DNA of 64,000 nt from JAAXGX01 sp965221595. GTDB taxonomy: Bacteria > Acidobacteriota > Vicinamibacteria > Vicinamibacterales > UBA8438. Shown in pieces: positions 49,220 to 56,474 of the stretch. The DNA is taken from NCBI GenBank assembly GCA_965221595.1, contig OZ244900.1, positions 2,418,001-2,482,000 of the forward strand, read 5' to 3'. Position 1 is the stretch's first letter. Each line of letters starts with the position of its first letter. The translations under genes and the position numbers were made by a program. The notes under the pieces were generated by a model, which saw nothing but the letters and a program-made list of their open reading frames with translations, searched no databases and was not told the DNA's origin.

Positions 49220-51025
49220 TCAAGGCTCTATGGTTTGCGTTCCCCCGCCCCGCCGGCGCCACAGGACGCTGACGGCCCAGTCGACGTCGAGCCGCTCGCC
49301 CCGCCAGGCCGGTGTCGCCGTGTGCGGGCCGAGGCGGATGCCCGCGCGCGCGAGCCGCGCCGTCACCTTCGCCAGCGGCGTGTCCGCTACAGTCGGCAAC
49401 GCGGGCGCCTCCGGCAGCGGCTGGCCGTCGGGCCGGACGAAGTGTGCCTCGCCGTCGTCGCCGAGCGTGACCCGGAAACCTTCCTCGTGCACGGCGCGAT
49501 GGTGCCGCCGGCACAGAAGCACCAGGTTGTCGAGCGCCGTAGCCCCGCCACGTGCCCAGTGGCGGATGTGGTGGCCATCGCAGCGAGTGGCGGTGCACCC
49601 GGGGAAGCGGCAGTGCCGGTCGCGGGCGGCCAGCGCGCGGCGCAGCGCCGGCGAGAGGGTGCGCGTCCGGCGGCCGACGTTCAGGAACTCGCCGGCCGGC
49701 CCGTGGTGCAGGGTGACCCTGGCGGCGTCGCAGGCCAGCCGCCGGGCCGCCTCGGCGGAGACGCGGATGCCGCCGTCCTCGTCGAGCGCGGACTGGCCGC
49801 GGGTTGTGGCAGCAGGAGCGGCGTCGGGCTGCGCCGTCGCCGGCAGCTCGGCGAGCGATATGGCGCGACGGGTTGTGAGCCTCGCTCGCGTCGGGGGCGA
49901 GGCGTCAGCGCACGCCAGAGCAGCGGCTTGTGCGGCGGCAGGGGCCGTCTCGTCGGCGGCCTTGTCTGCGCTTGTTTCGCTCTGCCCGTACGTTCCCGCG
50001 GGAACGTACGGTGCCGGCGGCGCTGGTTCGTCCGGGGTATTCGCGGCCTCGTTCCTGTCGCTTTTGCAGTCCGTCAGACGCGGCGACATCTGGGCGGCGG
50101 GTTCGTCGCCTGCCCTGGTGCCCGCGTTGCCGGTGCCGTTGCTCGAACATGGCGCCGTCGCGGCCGCCTCGGGCCGGTCGGCGTCGTCGGCAGTCAGGGT
50201 GTCGGCGTCGACGTGGACGACCACCTGGTAGCGGTCGCCGGCCGTGCCCTTGTCGAGGCCGCCGGCCAGCGCGCACTCGGCCACGGTGCCCAGCGCGTCG
50301 GCCCGCCGCTGCGAGACACTCGGCGCCATGCCGTCTGCCGTGTCCGTGGCGGCCCCGTCCGCATCCACCGGGCTCGGCGCCGCGTCCATTGCGGCGTCGA
50401 GCGCCCGCCGCAGCACGGCGCCCACCTCGGGCGTCAGCCGGCCGCGGACCACGACCATGCCGTCGTCGTCCACCCAGGTGTCGAGGGCGCGCGAGTCGTG
50501 CTGCTGCCGGTCGTCTGCCGCCTCGGCCGCGCGGTCCACGCGGCGCCAGGAGCGGACGACCTGCTCGACGTGGGCTGCGGTGCCGGCGAGGGCGAGGTCG
50601 AGCAGGTCCTGCTCGGTCTCGGGGGTGGCCACGCGGGTGACGGCTCGTACCTTCGAGTAGGAGACCTTGCCGTGCTGCATGGCGGCGCTCAGCTGCGGCA
50701 GGTCGGCGAGGGCGCGCGCCACGCGGACGTGCTCGCGGGCCGGACCGGGTGCGAGTCCGATGCGCCAGCTCAGCCAGTGGGCGCAGGAGGCGAAGCCTTC
50801 CCAGCCGGCGCGCTCGTCGAACTGGCGGATGAGGACCAGGAGTTCGTAGGTGGCGGCCTGGATGCAAGCGGCCGCCTCGGCGATGCGGTTGCCGAGGGCT
50901 TCGTTGCTCGGCTCGGGCTCCTGCACGGGCATGAGAGGCGGAAGCGGCGGCCCGGACAGGCTTGCCGCAGTGGCAGCCGGCAGCGGGGAAGACGAGGCAG
51001 ATGCGGGGCTGGAAGCAGCAGGCAT
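49220..51025 (-). CDS. DUF222 / HNH endonuclease domain protein
   Basis: This 601-residue protein has an N-terminal DUF222 domain (about 40-240; WLSWRIGLAPGPAREHVRVARAL, VSYSKVRAVTRVATPETEQDLL, WVDDDGMVVVRGRLTPE). A low-complexity Ala/Pro/Asp-rich linker follows (about 275-415). The C-terminal HNH nuclease domain has CRFPGC, CDGHHIRHWARGGATALDNLVLL and CRRHHRAVHEEG. This is the architecture of the mobile 13E12-type repeat family seen in actinobacteria and elsewhere. The linker contains a perfect 26-base palindrome. It could be a homing-type or defence nuclease; no partner gene is nearby. Six or so cysteine and histidine residues of the HNH zinc site are intact. Confidence 0.88.
   Translation of the reverse strand: MPAASSPASASSSPLPAATAASLSGPPLPPLMPVQEPEPSNEALGNRIAEAAACIQAATYELLVLIRQFDERAGWEGFASCAHWLSWRIGLAPGPAREHVRVARALADLPQLSAAMQHGKVSYSKVRAVTRVATPETEQDLLDLALAGTAAHVEQVVRSWRRVDRAAEAADDRQQHDSRALDTWVDDDGMVVVRGRLTPEVGAVLRRALDAAMDAAPSPVDADGAATDTADGMAPSVSQRRADALGTVAECALAGGLDKGTAGDRYQVVVHVDADTLTADDADRPEAAATAPCSSNGTGNAGTRAGDEPAAQMSPRLTDCKSDRNEAANTPDEPAPPAPYVPAGTYGQSETSADKAADETAPAAAQAAALACADASPPTRARLTTRRAISLAELPATAQPDAAPAATTRGQSALDEDGGIRVSAEAARRLACDAARVTLHHGPAGEFLNVGRRTRTLSPALRRALAARDRHCRFPGCTATRCDGHHIRHWARGGATALDNLVLLCRRHHRAVHEEGFRVTLGDDGEAHFVRPDGQPLPEAPALPTVADTPLAKVTARLARAGIRLGPHTATPAWRGERLDVDWAVSVLWRRRGGGTQTIEP
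49986..50011. repeat. Perfect 26-base palindrome inside the HNH gene
   Basis: CCGTACGTTCCCG at 49986-49998 is followed immediately by its exact reverse complement CGGGAACGTACGG at 49999-50011. It lies in the linker-coding region and encodes PYVPAGTYG. Confidence 0.8.
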
Positions 51026-51241
51026 GCGTTCATTGTAAGCCCCACTTTCTGAACCGCTTGTACGGCCTCAGGACGACCGATCGGGCCGCGTGGCTGCGTC
51101 GCGCCCGCCCCGGGCGGCGAACGGCCGCCAGCGCATGATCGAGGTGCTCAGAAGGGCATGTTCCACGTGGCGTCGACCGCGAGGCGGCGGGCTCGGCATG
51201 AGGCTGTCAAGTGAAAAATGCAGGAATGTGAGGTGAATCCC

Positions 51242-51580
51242 ATGACAGACGGCCTGGAGTGGTCGGCGTGGATACCCTGGAACAGTGTTTCGTCAGGCAG
51301 GATTCGACCGCCGGAACAACCTGGCGTCTATGAAGCGAGACGTCGGCATGAGGAGATCCGGCTCACGATAGGCGAAACGAACTGTCTGAAGAGACGGGTT
51401 TCCTACCTCGTCCAGGAGAACGGTCCCCACTCGGCCGGGGAACGAATCCGAGCGAGTGAGAACGTCGCCGAAATCGTGGTGCGGTGGGCAGTTGCCGCGC
51501 GACACACGGACCACGAACGCAAGCTGCACCGAGAGCACATGGCAGCGCACGGATGCCTGCCCCTATACACCAGGAGGTAA
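51242..51580 (+). CDS. GIY-YIG-like small protein
   Basis: This 112-residue protein has QPGVYEARRRHEEIRLTIGETNCLKRRVSYLV, which resembles the GIY-YIG core (GVY, then IGxT, then LKRRV). A later HREHMAAHGCLPLYTRR matches the tail E-x-x-L-x-x-x-H-x-x-x-G-x-L-P of stand-alone GIY-YIG proteins. The catalytic Arg and Glu are suggested but not certain, so nuclease activity is not assured. ATG at 51242 follows TGAGGTGAATCCC. Its last codons AGG AGG TAA double as the ribosome site of the next gene, so the three genes 51242-52408 form a coupled operon. Confidence 0.65.
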   Translation: MTDGLEWSAWIPWNSVSSGRIRPPEQPGVYEARRRHEEIRLTIGETNCLKRRVSYLVQENGPHSAGERIRASENVAEIVVRWAVAARHTDHERKLHREHMAAHGCLPLYTRR

Positions 51581-51582
51581 TC

Positions 51583-51987
51583 ATGAACAGCAAGTACGCC
51601 CCGCTCGAATCCCACCTGCGTGATTCCGGACTTGCGCAGGTTCCCATGACTTTCGACGAAATCGAGCGCGTCATCGGCGCACGACTGCCCCCGGCGGCCT
51701 TCAGGCACCGTGCCTTGTGGTCCAACAATCCCGGCAACTGGGTCATGACGAAGGCCTGGCTTGCCGCGGGATACGAGACCGCGAGAGTGGACATGGCGAA
51801 CCGCAGGCTCGTATTCCGAAGGACGGCACCGGACGTGCCCGATCCCGCTGCCGGCGGCGAGTCGGCCGCGGTCAAGCGCCGGGGTTCCCTCGCGGCCGTC
51901 CTCGGCGTGCTGAAGGACACCATACGGATCGCGCCCGGCACGAACCTGACGGGCCCGACCGACGACGACTGGAACGCTGCACGCTGA
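51583..51987 (+). CDS. DUF7662-like/antitoxin protein
   Basis: This 134-residue protein starts MNSKYAPLESHLRDSGL, the MSKYAPL-x-x-x-L start of the DUF7662 group, with FDEIERVIGARLPPAAFRH and WLAAGYETARVDM following. The C-terminal tail (LGVLKDTIRIAPGTNLTGPTDDDW) resembles the G-x-x-K-G-x-x-x-I-x-x-D tail of antitoxins that pair with PIN toxins. It therefore looks like a fusion of an N-terminal DNA- or ligand-binding domain with an antitoxin tail, placed 7 bases before the PIN gene. Ribosome site is provided by the end of the previous gene (CAGGAGGTAATC). Confidence 0.72.
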   Translation: MNSKYAPLESHLRDSGLAQVPMTFDEIERVIGARLPPAAFRHRALWSNNPGNWVMTKAWLAAGYETARVDMANRRLVFRRTAPDVPDPAAGGESAAVKRRGSLAAVLGVLKDTIRIAPGTNLTGPTDDDWNAAR

Positions 51988-51994
51988 GGGTCCG

Positions 51995-52408
51995 GTGACC
52001 GACTATCTGCTCGACACCTGCGCGGTCATCTGGACGGCGCACGGCGATCCCTTGCGTGAACCCGCCGCAAGCGAGTTGCAGGACGCCTACCGGCGCGGAG
52101 GACAGTTGCTCGTGTCGCCCATCACCGCGTGGGAAATCGCGACGCTCGCGGCGACGGGCGGGATCGCACTGGCGCTCGACCCCGAAATCTGGTTCCAGCG
52201 CTTCTGCGAGTTGCCCTCGGTGGCGCTGACCGCGATGCCGACGTCCGTGCTGGTTTCAGCGACCCGCCTGCCGGGACGGCCGCCGCGCGACCCGGCGGAT
52301 CGCATCCTCATCGCCACCGCCCGTGCGCTTGCGTGCGTGCTGGCGACACGGGACGCCAGGATCCTGGAGTACGGCGCCCAGGGCCACGTGCGGGTCATCG
52401 AATGCTGA
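51995..52408 (+). CDS. PIN-domain toxin
   Basis: This 137-residue PIN domain begins at GTG: D7 in YLLDTCAVIW, E in SPITAWEIATLA, and D in PRDPADRILIATARAL with a final RDARILEYG. LLDT-x-x-x-I-W and W-E-I-x-x-L are typical of the PIN group paired with tail-type antitoxins. Length is normal. It should be an endoribonuclease neutralised by the preceding gene product. The intact operon order is GIY-YIG-like protein, antitoxin-like protein, toxin. Confidence 0.85.
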   Translation: MTDYLLDTCAVIWTAHGDPLREPAASELQDAYRRGGQLLVSPITAWEIATLAATGGIALALDPEIWFQRFCELPSVALTAMPTSVLVSATRLPGRPPRDPADRILIATARALACVLATRDARILEYGAQGHVRVIEC

Positions 52409-52564
52409 TGCGAACAACGACCAGGGCGACCTTCCACACGGCTCGACCGCCACTGCCTCCCCCACGGCGCCCACGGGCACGCCTCGGCGGGAGCAGCGCG
52501 CGGCGCGCGGAGTCCCCGCCAGCGGACGCCGCGGGTGCGAAGGTGCAGCCCGGTCCGCCGGCAG

Positions 52565-53014
52565 CTAGCGCGGTCGCGGCTCGTTGTCGTAGGGCGCGCC
52601 GGTGCCGGACGAGCCCATGAAGAACTTGCGCCCGTCCTCGAACGTCAGGTCGCGGGCATTGGCACGGGCCGTGCGGTCCTTGCTCTGGTAGCCGTCGACC
52701 ACCACGACCGTGCCCGGCTGGACGTAGTCCCGGCGCAGGCCGCGGCGCAGGAGCGTGTTGGGCGTGCCGCCCTCGACCATCCACACTTCCGTGGTGCCGT
52801 CGTCGTTGGTCACCTCCAGGTGTATCCAGGTGTGGGGGTTGACCCATTCCACGCGGACGATCGGGCCTCGCAGGAGAACCGGACGGTTCGGATCGAACTC
52901 GGCGCCGAAGGCGTGGTGCGCGGCGACCGGGACGCTGCCGGCGGCAACCGCAAGCAGGACCGCGGTGAGCAGGCAGGGCATGGTGCATGAGGAACGGCGC
53001 AGCTTCGCGTGCAT
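52565..53014 (-). CDS. Secreted DUF6152-type protein
   Basis: This 149-residue exported protein is closely related to the duplicated pair at the left end: AAHHAFGAEFDPNRPVLLRG, VRVEWVNPHTWIHLEV, MVEGGTPNTLLRRGL, GRKFFMGSSGTGAPYDNE. Signal peptide about 1-31 (LLTAVLLAVAAGSVPVAA). ATG follows GGAGGCCTC. It is the last gene of a leftward run that includes two NGIW-type genes, repeating the DUF6152/NGIW pairing found at 0.6-2 kb. Confidence 0.9.
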   Translation of the reverse strand: MHAKLRRSSCTMPCLLTAVLLAVAAGSVPVAAHHAFGAEFDPNRPVLLRGPIVRVEWVNPHTWIHLEVTNDDGTTEVWMVEGGTPNTLLRRGLRRDYVQPGTVVVVDGYQSKDRTARANARDLTFEDGRKFFMGSSGTGAPYDNEPRPR

Positions 53015-53075
53015 GAGGCCTCCGATTCTGCTTTCGCGCTGGCGGTTTTCCAATTCCGATGCTTCGGACGCGCCG

Positions 53076-54191
53076 CTACCGGGGCGGCTCGGGCACCCGT
53101 CCTTCGCGCACGTCCTGCTCGAGAATCCGGGCGCCCCCGAGGATGCCCCGGAAGGAGTAGTTCGCCTCGTGACAGGCGTACTCGTAGACCCGGTCCCGCG
53201 TGGCAGGCCAGACGTACTCGCCGCTCCACGGCGCGGTCCAGACCGTCGGATCGTCGACCGTGAACTGGTAGAGCAGCGTGTCGGCGTCGATGCGCGTGAA
53301 GCGCTCGACGACGTGCAGGTTTCGTGAGGCACCGCTCAGCGCCGGCGTGTCGTTGAAGTTCGTCGTGTCGACGACGAGCGTGTCGCCCTCCCAGCGGCCG
53401 ACCGAGTCGCCGAGCCAGCTGCGGATCTCGGGCGGCGCGTGCTCGTCGTTCATCCGCACGATGCGCGCATCGTGCACCATCTCGGCCAGGATCAGGACGT
53501 GGTCGTCGGTCTGCACGATGCGCTTCAGGTTGTTGTACAGCACCGGCAGCATCGGCGGGCCGGCCGTCGACCCGAACCCGAGCAGGCAGCGTTCCGCGAG
53601 CGGTCGTATTTCGGGATCGTCGTAGGGGCCGGGCGCGTCGAGCCCGTTCTCTATCAGCCACCACGCGGTACCGGTGTTCGGACGGAGGAATGCGGCCTGC
53701 TCGGCCCGGCGCGCCTGCGCCTCGGCCGTCAGCGGCGGCTGTCGGCCGTTCGGCGGGTCGACGATGATCGACGTCCGCCACTGGCCATCGATCCGGAACC
53801 CCGCGCTGCCGCGGTCCATCCAGAAGGTGTTGTAGCCGCCGACTGCGCCGGCCGCGCCGGTCGAACCATCGCCACCGACCGGCGGGGCTGCGCGCGGCAC
53901 GGCGCCCTCGACGTTGCGCTCCTCGGGGATGCCGAACGCGGCGGCGAGTGCCACCGGCTCGCCGGCCGCGATGGCAGCCGCCTCCTCCTCCGTGAGCGTG
54001 AGACGGTCACCGAGCTCGGCGGGGCGCTCGAGCGGCGTCAGGGTCGCCGTGTCGTAGGTGCCCGACAGATCCGGGCGCCCGCCCGCAGTGCGGGGGAACT
54101 CCTGCGCGTCGGCCGCACCGGCCGCCGCCACCAGCAGGCCGAGTGCGAGTGCCGCGCGGGTCGCGAGTCCGTAGCGGATCGACATGAGCAT
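53076..54191 (-). CDS. Secreted NGIW-type protein, CHEGNY subtype
   Basis: This 371-residue exported protein has a signal peptide (about 1-30, LALGLLVAAAGAADAQ). The N-terminal motif is GGRPDLSGTYDTATLTPLERP, followed by LTEEEAAAIAAGEP and YNTFWMDRGS. Core motifs include RCLLGFGSTAGPPMLPVLYNN, MVHDARIVRMND, SWLGDSVGRWEGDTLVVDTTNFND and YEYACHEANYSFRGILGGAR. The NGIW tryptophan is replaced by TYD, but the rest of the subtype is intact. It stands 38 bases downstream of another NGIW-type gene and 61 bases upstream of a DUF6152 gene, all leftward. ATG follows GGGAGGTTCAG. Confidence 0.88.
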   Translation of the reverse strand: MLMSIRYGLATRAALALGLLVAAAGAADAQEFPRTAGGRPDLSGTYDTATLTPLERPAELGDRLTLTEEEAAAIAAGEPVALAAAFGIPEERNVEGAVPRAAPPVGGDGSTGAAGAVGGYNTFWMDRGSAGFRIDGQWRTSIIVDPPNGRQPPLTAEAQARRAEQAAFLRPNTGTAWWLIENGLDAPGPYDDPEIRPLAERCLLGFGSTAGPPMLPVLYNNLKRIVQTDDHVLILAEMVHDARIVRMNDEHAPPEIRSWLGDSVGRWEGDTLVVDTTNFNDTPALSGASRNLHVVERFTRIDADTLLYQFTVDDPTVWTAPWSGEYVWPATRDRVYEYACHEANYSFRGILGGARILEQDVREGRVPEPPR

Positions 54192-54229
54192 CTGAACCTC
54201 CCGGGACCGCTCTGGCGGGCGGCCGTTCA

Positions 54230-55096
54230 CTAACGTGGCAGCGGGTTGCGGCGGAGATCGCCGTAGAGCAGCTCCTCGACGAACTCGACGCACTTGAAGT
54301 CCATCAGCCGTGCGCCCGGCTCAATCCGGCGATAGAGCGGCATGCTGATGGTCCAGGGCGCCGTGAAGACGTTGGGATCTTCCATCGTCGCGTCGTACTG
54401 GATGTGGTCGGGTCCGATCAGCGTGTAGCGCTCGATGACGCGCAACTGGTTGGTGTGGTGGTTGCCGGCACGGTCGAACCAGGTCCGATCGTTCTGCCCG
54501 GTCACCTCCACCACCAGCGTGTCACCCTCCCAACGCCCCACGGACTGGCCCATCCACGAGTCGGTCTCCGCGGGTCCGATGTCCGTCAGATAGACCTCGC
54601 GGACCGCACCGGCGAACTCGTAGGCGATGAAGATGCTGGTCTCGTTCTGCAGGACCTGGAACGGGAACGGCATGTAGGTAGCACGGGGGACGCCCGGCAT
54701 GTAGCACTTGATCTCCGGGTCGCGGTCGAGCCAGTTGGCCTGGTTCTCCACCTGCAGGGCCCGCGCCTCCGGGGTGTACGGAATGCGGCCGCCGCCCGCG
54801 ATGACCCCCAGGCTGCCCGGCACGGCGCCGACCGCACCCAGCCGCAGGACCGGAACGTCCGGGAGCAGGCTGCGGGGGCCCTGTCGCAGCTGCAGGGCCG
54901 GCCTGGCGACGTGGGGCTCCACATCGTAGTGCGCCGCGTTGAGCGCCTGCCAGATGCCGTTCAGGTCCGGGTTGCCGTTCGCCAGACGGGGCGGCTCGAA
55001 GTTCGCCGATTGAGCGGCGGTCTGCCCCCCCGCCAGCAAGCAGAACCCGGCCAGCGCGGCCAGCGCGGTGGCTCCCGTCATCGTCGCCTTGGACAT
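54230..55096 (-). CDS. Secreted NGIW-type protein, CYMPG subtype
   Basis: This 288-residue exported protein has a signal peptide (about 1-28, LAALAGFCLLAGGQTAAQ), then NGNPDLNGIWQALNAAHYDVEPH, KCYMPGVPRATYMPFPFQVLQ, WMGQSVGRWEGDTLVVEVTG and LMDFKCVEFVEELLYGDLR. It aligns end to end with the gene at 1069-1929 (same spacing, same two Cys positions). The tandem with a CHEGNY-subtype gene suggests the two subtypes act together. Ribosome site is weak. Confidence 0.87.
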   Translation of the reverse strand: MSKATMTGATALAALAGFCLLAGGQTAAQSANFEPPRLANGNPDLNGIWQALNAAHYDVEPHVARPALQLRQGPRSLLPDVPVLRLGAVGAVPGSLGVIAGGGRIPYTPEARALQVENQANWLDRDPEIKCYMPGVPRATYMPFPFQVLQNETSIFIAYEFAGAVREVYLTDIGPAETDSWMGQSVGRWEGDTLVVEVTGQNDRTWFDRAGNHHTNQLRVIERYTLIGPDHIQYDATMEDPNVFTAPWTISMPLYRRIEPGARLMDFKCVEFVEELLYGDLRRNPLPR

Positions 55097-55170
55097 CACC
55101 CGCCTGTCCCTCCATCCGCTCCGCTGCCTCGCCCTGGAGACGGCCGCGCGCGATGTGCTCGCGGCCGGCG

Positions 55171-56052
55171 TCACCCTTCCCCGCCGAGCTCGGCGTATAC
55201 CGCGGTCAGAAAGCGCTCGGGGTCGCCCCACCTGGCCTCGTACGCCGCCGTGGTCCCGGCCGCGGCCACCTGATCGTAGGTCATCCCCTGTCCGACGAGC
55301 GCCTCCACGCGCCCGGCCACGTCGATGACCATGTCGCGGAACTCGACGACGTCTTCCCGCGTGGACACCTCGCCATGGCCCGGCACGATGAGCGTGTCGG
55401 GTCCGGCCCGCCCGGCGATCACGCCGAGCGTGTCGATGGTGCCCGGCAGGCTTCCGCCGTTGTTGAGGTCGATCACCGGGAACGCGACCGTGCGGAACAC
55501 GTCGCCCACGACCATCACGTCGGAGTCCCGGAAGTGGATGACGCTGTCGCCGTCCGTATGGGAGGCCGGCACCGGGAAGATATGCACTTCCTCGCCGTTC
55601 AGGTGCACCGTGACGTCCTCGCTGTAGGTGACGGCCGGCAGCGCCACCGCGGGCAGCCGCTCGGCCAGCCGCAGGCGCACGCGGTCCTGCGCCATGATCA
55701 GGATGCCCCGGCGGCCGAGGTTCTCGTTGCCCCCCACGTGGTCGCCGTGTACGTGGGTGTTGATGACGAAGCGGATGTCGCCGTTCGAGATCCCCCGAAT
55801 CGCCTCCAGGATGCGGTCGGTCAGCGGAGCGAACTGGTCGTCCACCATGAGGACGCCGTCGTCGCCCACCGAGAGACCGATGTTGCCGCCGCGGCCGGAG
55901 ACGTAGTGCACCGTCCCGCGCACGTGATGCGTCGCAATCTCCACGGCGTCCCAGTCCACCTGCTGCTGGGCCCTGGCCGCGGCGACGGAGAGCAGAATCG
56001 CCGGAAGGCCCACCACCAGTCCCAGGCGCGCGATAGTCGAGCGTATCTGCAT
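55171..56052 (-). CDS. Secreted metallo-beta-lactamase-fold hydrolase
   Basis: This 293-residue exported enzyme has a signal peptide (about 1-28, LGLVVGLPAILLSVAAARAQ). The zinc-binding motif is NTHVHGDHVGGNE (H-x-H-x-D-H), with a further His in PASHTDGDSVIHF, Asp in VVGDVFRT and His in VPGHGE. These are the class B/QPR-like hydrolase ligands, so the metal site is complete. Related periplasmic enzymes hydrolyse lactones or thioesters; the substrate is unknown. ATG follows GAGGAGCTTCGAC. It precedes the NGIW-type pair on the same strand, 74 bases away. Confidence 0.9.
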   Translation of the reverse strand: MQIRSTIARLGLVVGLPAILLSVAAARAQQQVDWDAVEIATHHVRGTVHYVSGRGGNIGLSVGDDGVLMVDDQFAPLTDRILEAIRGISNGDIRFVINTHVHGDHVGGNENLGRRGILIMAQDRVRLRLAERLPAVALPAVTYSEDVTVHLNGEEVHIFPVPASHTDGDSVIHFRDSDVMVVGDVFRTVAFPVIDLNNGGSLPGTIDTLGVIAGRAGPDTLIVPGHGEVSTREDVVEFRDMVIDVAGRVEALVGQGMTYDQVAAAGTTAAYEARWGDPERFLTAVYAELGGEG

Positions 56053-56081
56053 GTCGAAGCTCCTCTTCCCGAACGGCCGGG

Positions 56082-56456
56082 TCAGCCCAGTCCCCGGCCG
56101 ACCGCCACGGCGGCGCACAGCACGAGCAGGACGGCGGGGACCGCCACGGGCTCCCGCCGCCGCAGGTGAAAGCGGATCGCGAGAACCATGACGATGCCCA
56201 GCCCGACCGCCGCCAGCGGGGTCAGGGCGGGCAGCACGCCGGTGCCCGCCGGCAGCACCAGCCCGAGCGCGCCCGCCACCTCGCTCCCACCGATGAACGT
56301 GACCAGCCCGCGGGAGAGTCCGAGCTCCAGGTCCGGGTTCTGCCGCCCGACCTGCTCGCGGTAGCGGTCCTGGGCGAACAGCTTCATGCCGCCCGCCGCC
56401 AGGAACACCAGCGCCAGGAGCCCCTGGAGGATCCAGAACGCCAAGTCCGTCGCCAC
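56082..56456 (-). CDS. DoxX-family membrane protein
   Basis: This 124-residue protein has four TM helices (about 6-24, 48-70, 76-95, 106-122) with the DoxX motifs LVFLAAGGMKLF and FIGGSEVAGALGLVLPAGTG. DoxX-type proteins are small quinone-associated or thiosulfate-oxidation-associated membrane proteins; most have no defined reaction. GTG start. It is tucked 18 bases after the DUF5916 gene and 29 bases before the metallo-hydrolase, so the three leftward genes are probably co-transcribed. Confidence 0.88.
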   Translation of the reverse strand: MATDLAFWILQGLLALVFLAAGGMKLFAQDRYREQVGRQNPDLELGLSRGLVTFIGGSEVAGALGLVLPAGTGVLPALTPLAAVGLGIVMVLAIRFHLRRREPVAVPAVLLVLCAAVAVGRGLG

Positions 56457-56474
56457 TCCCTCCGTCCCCGCCGG

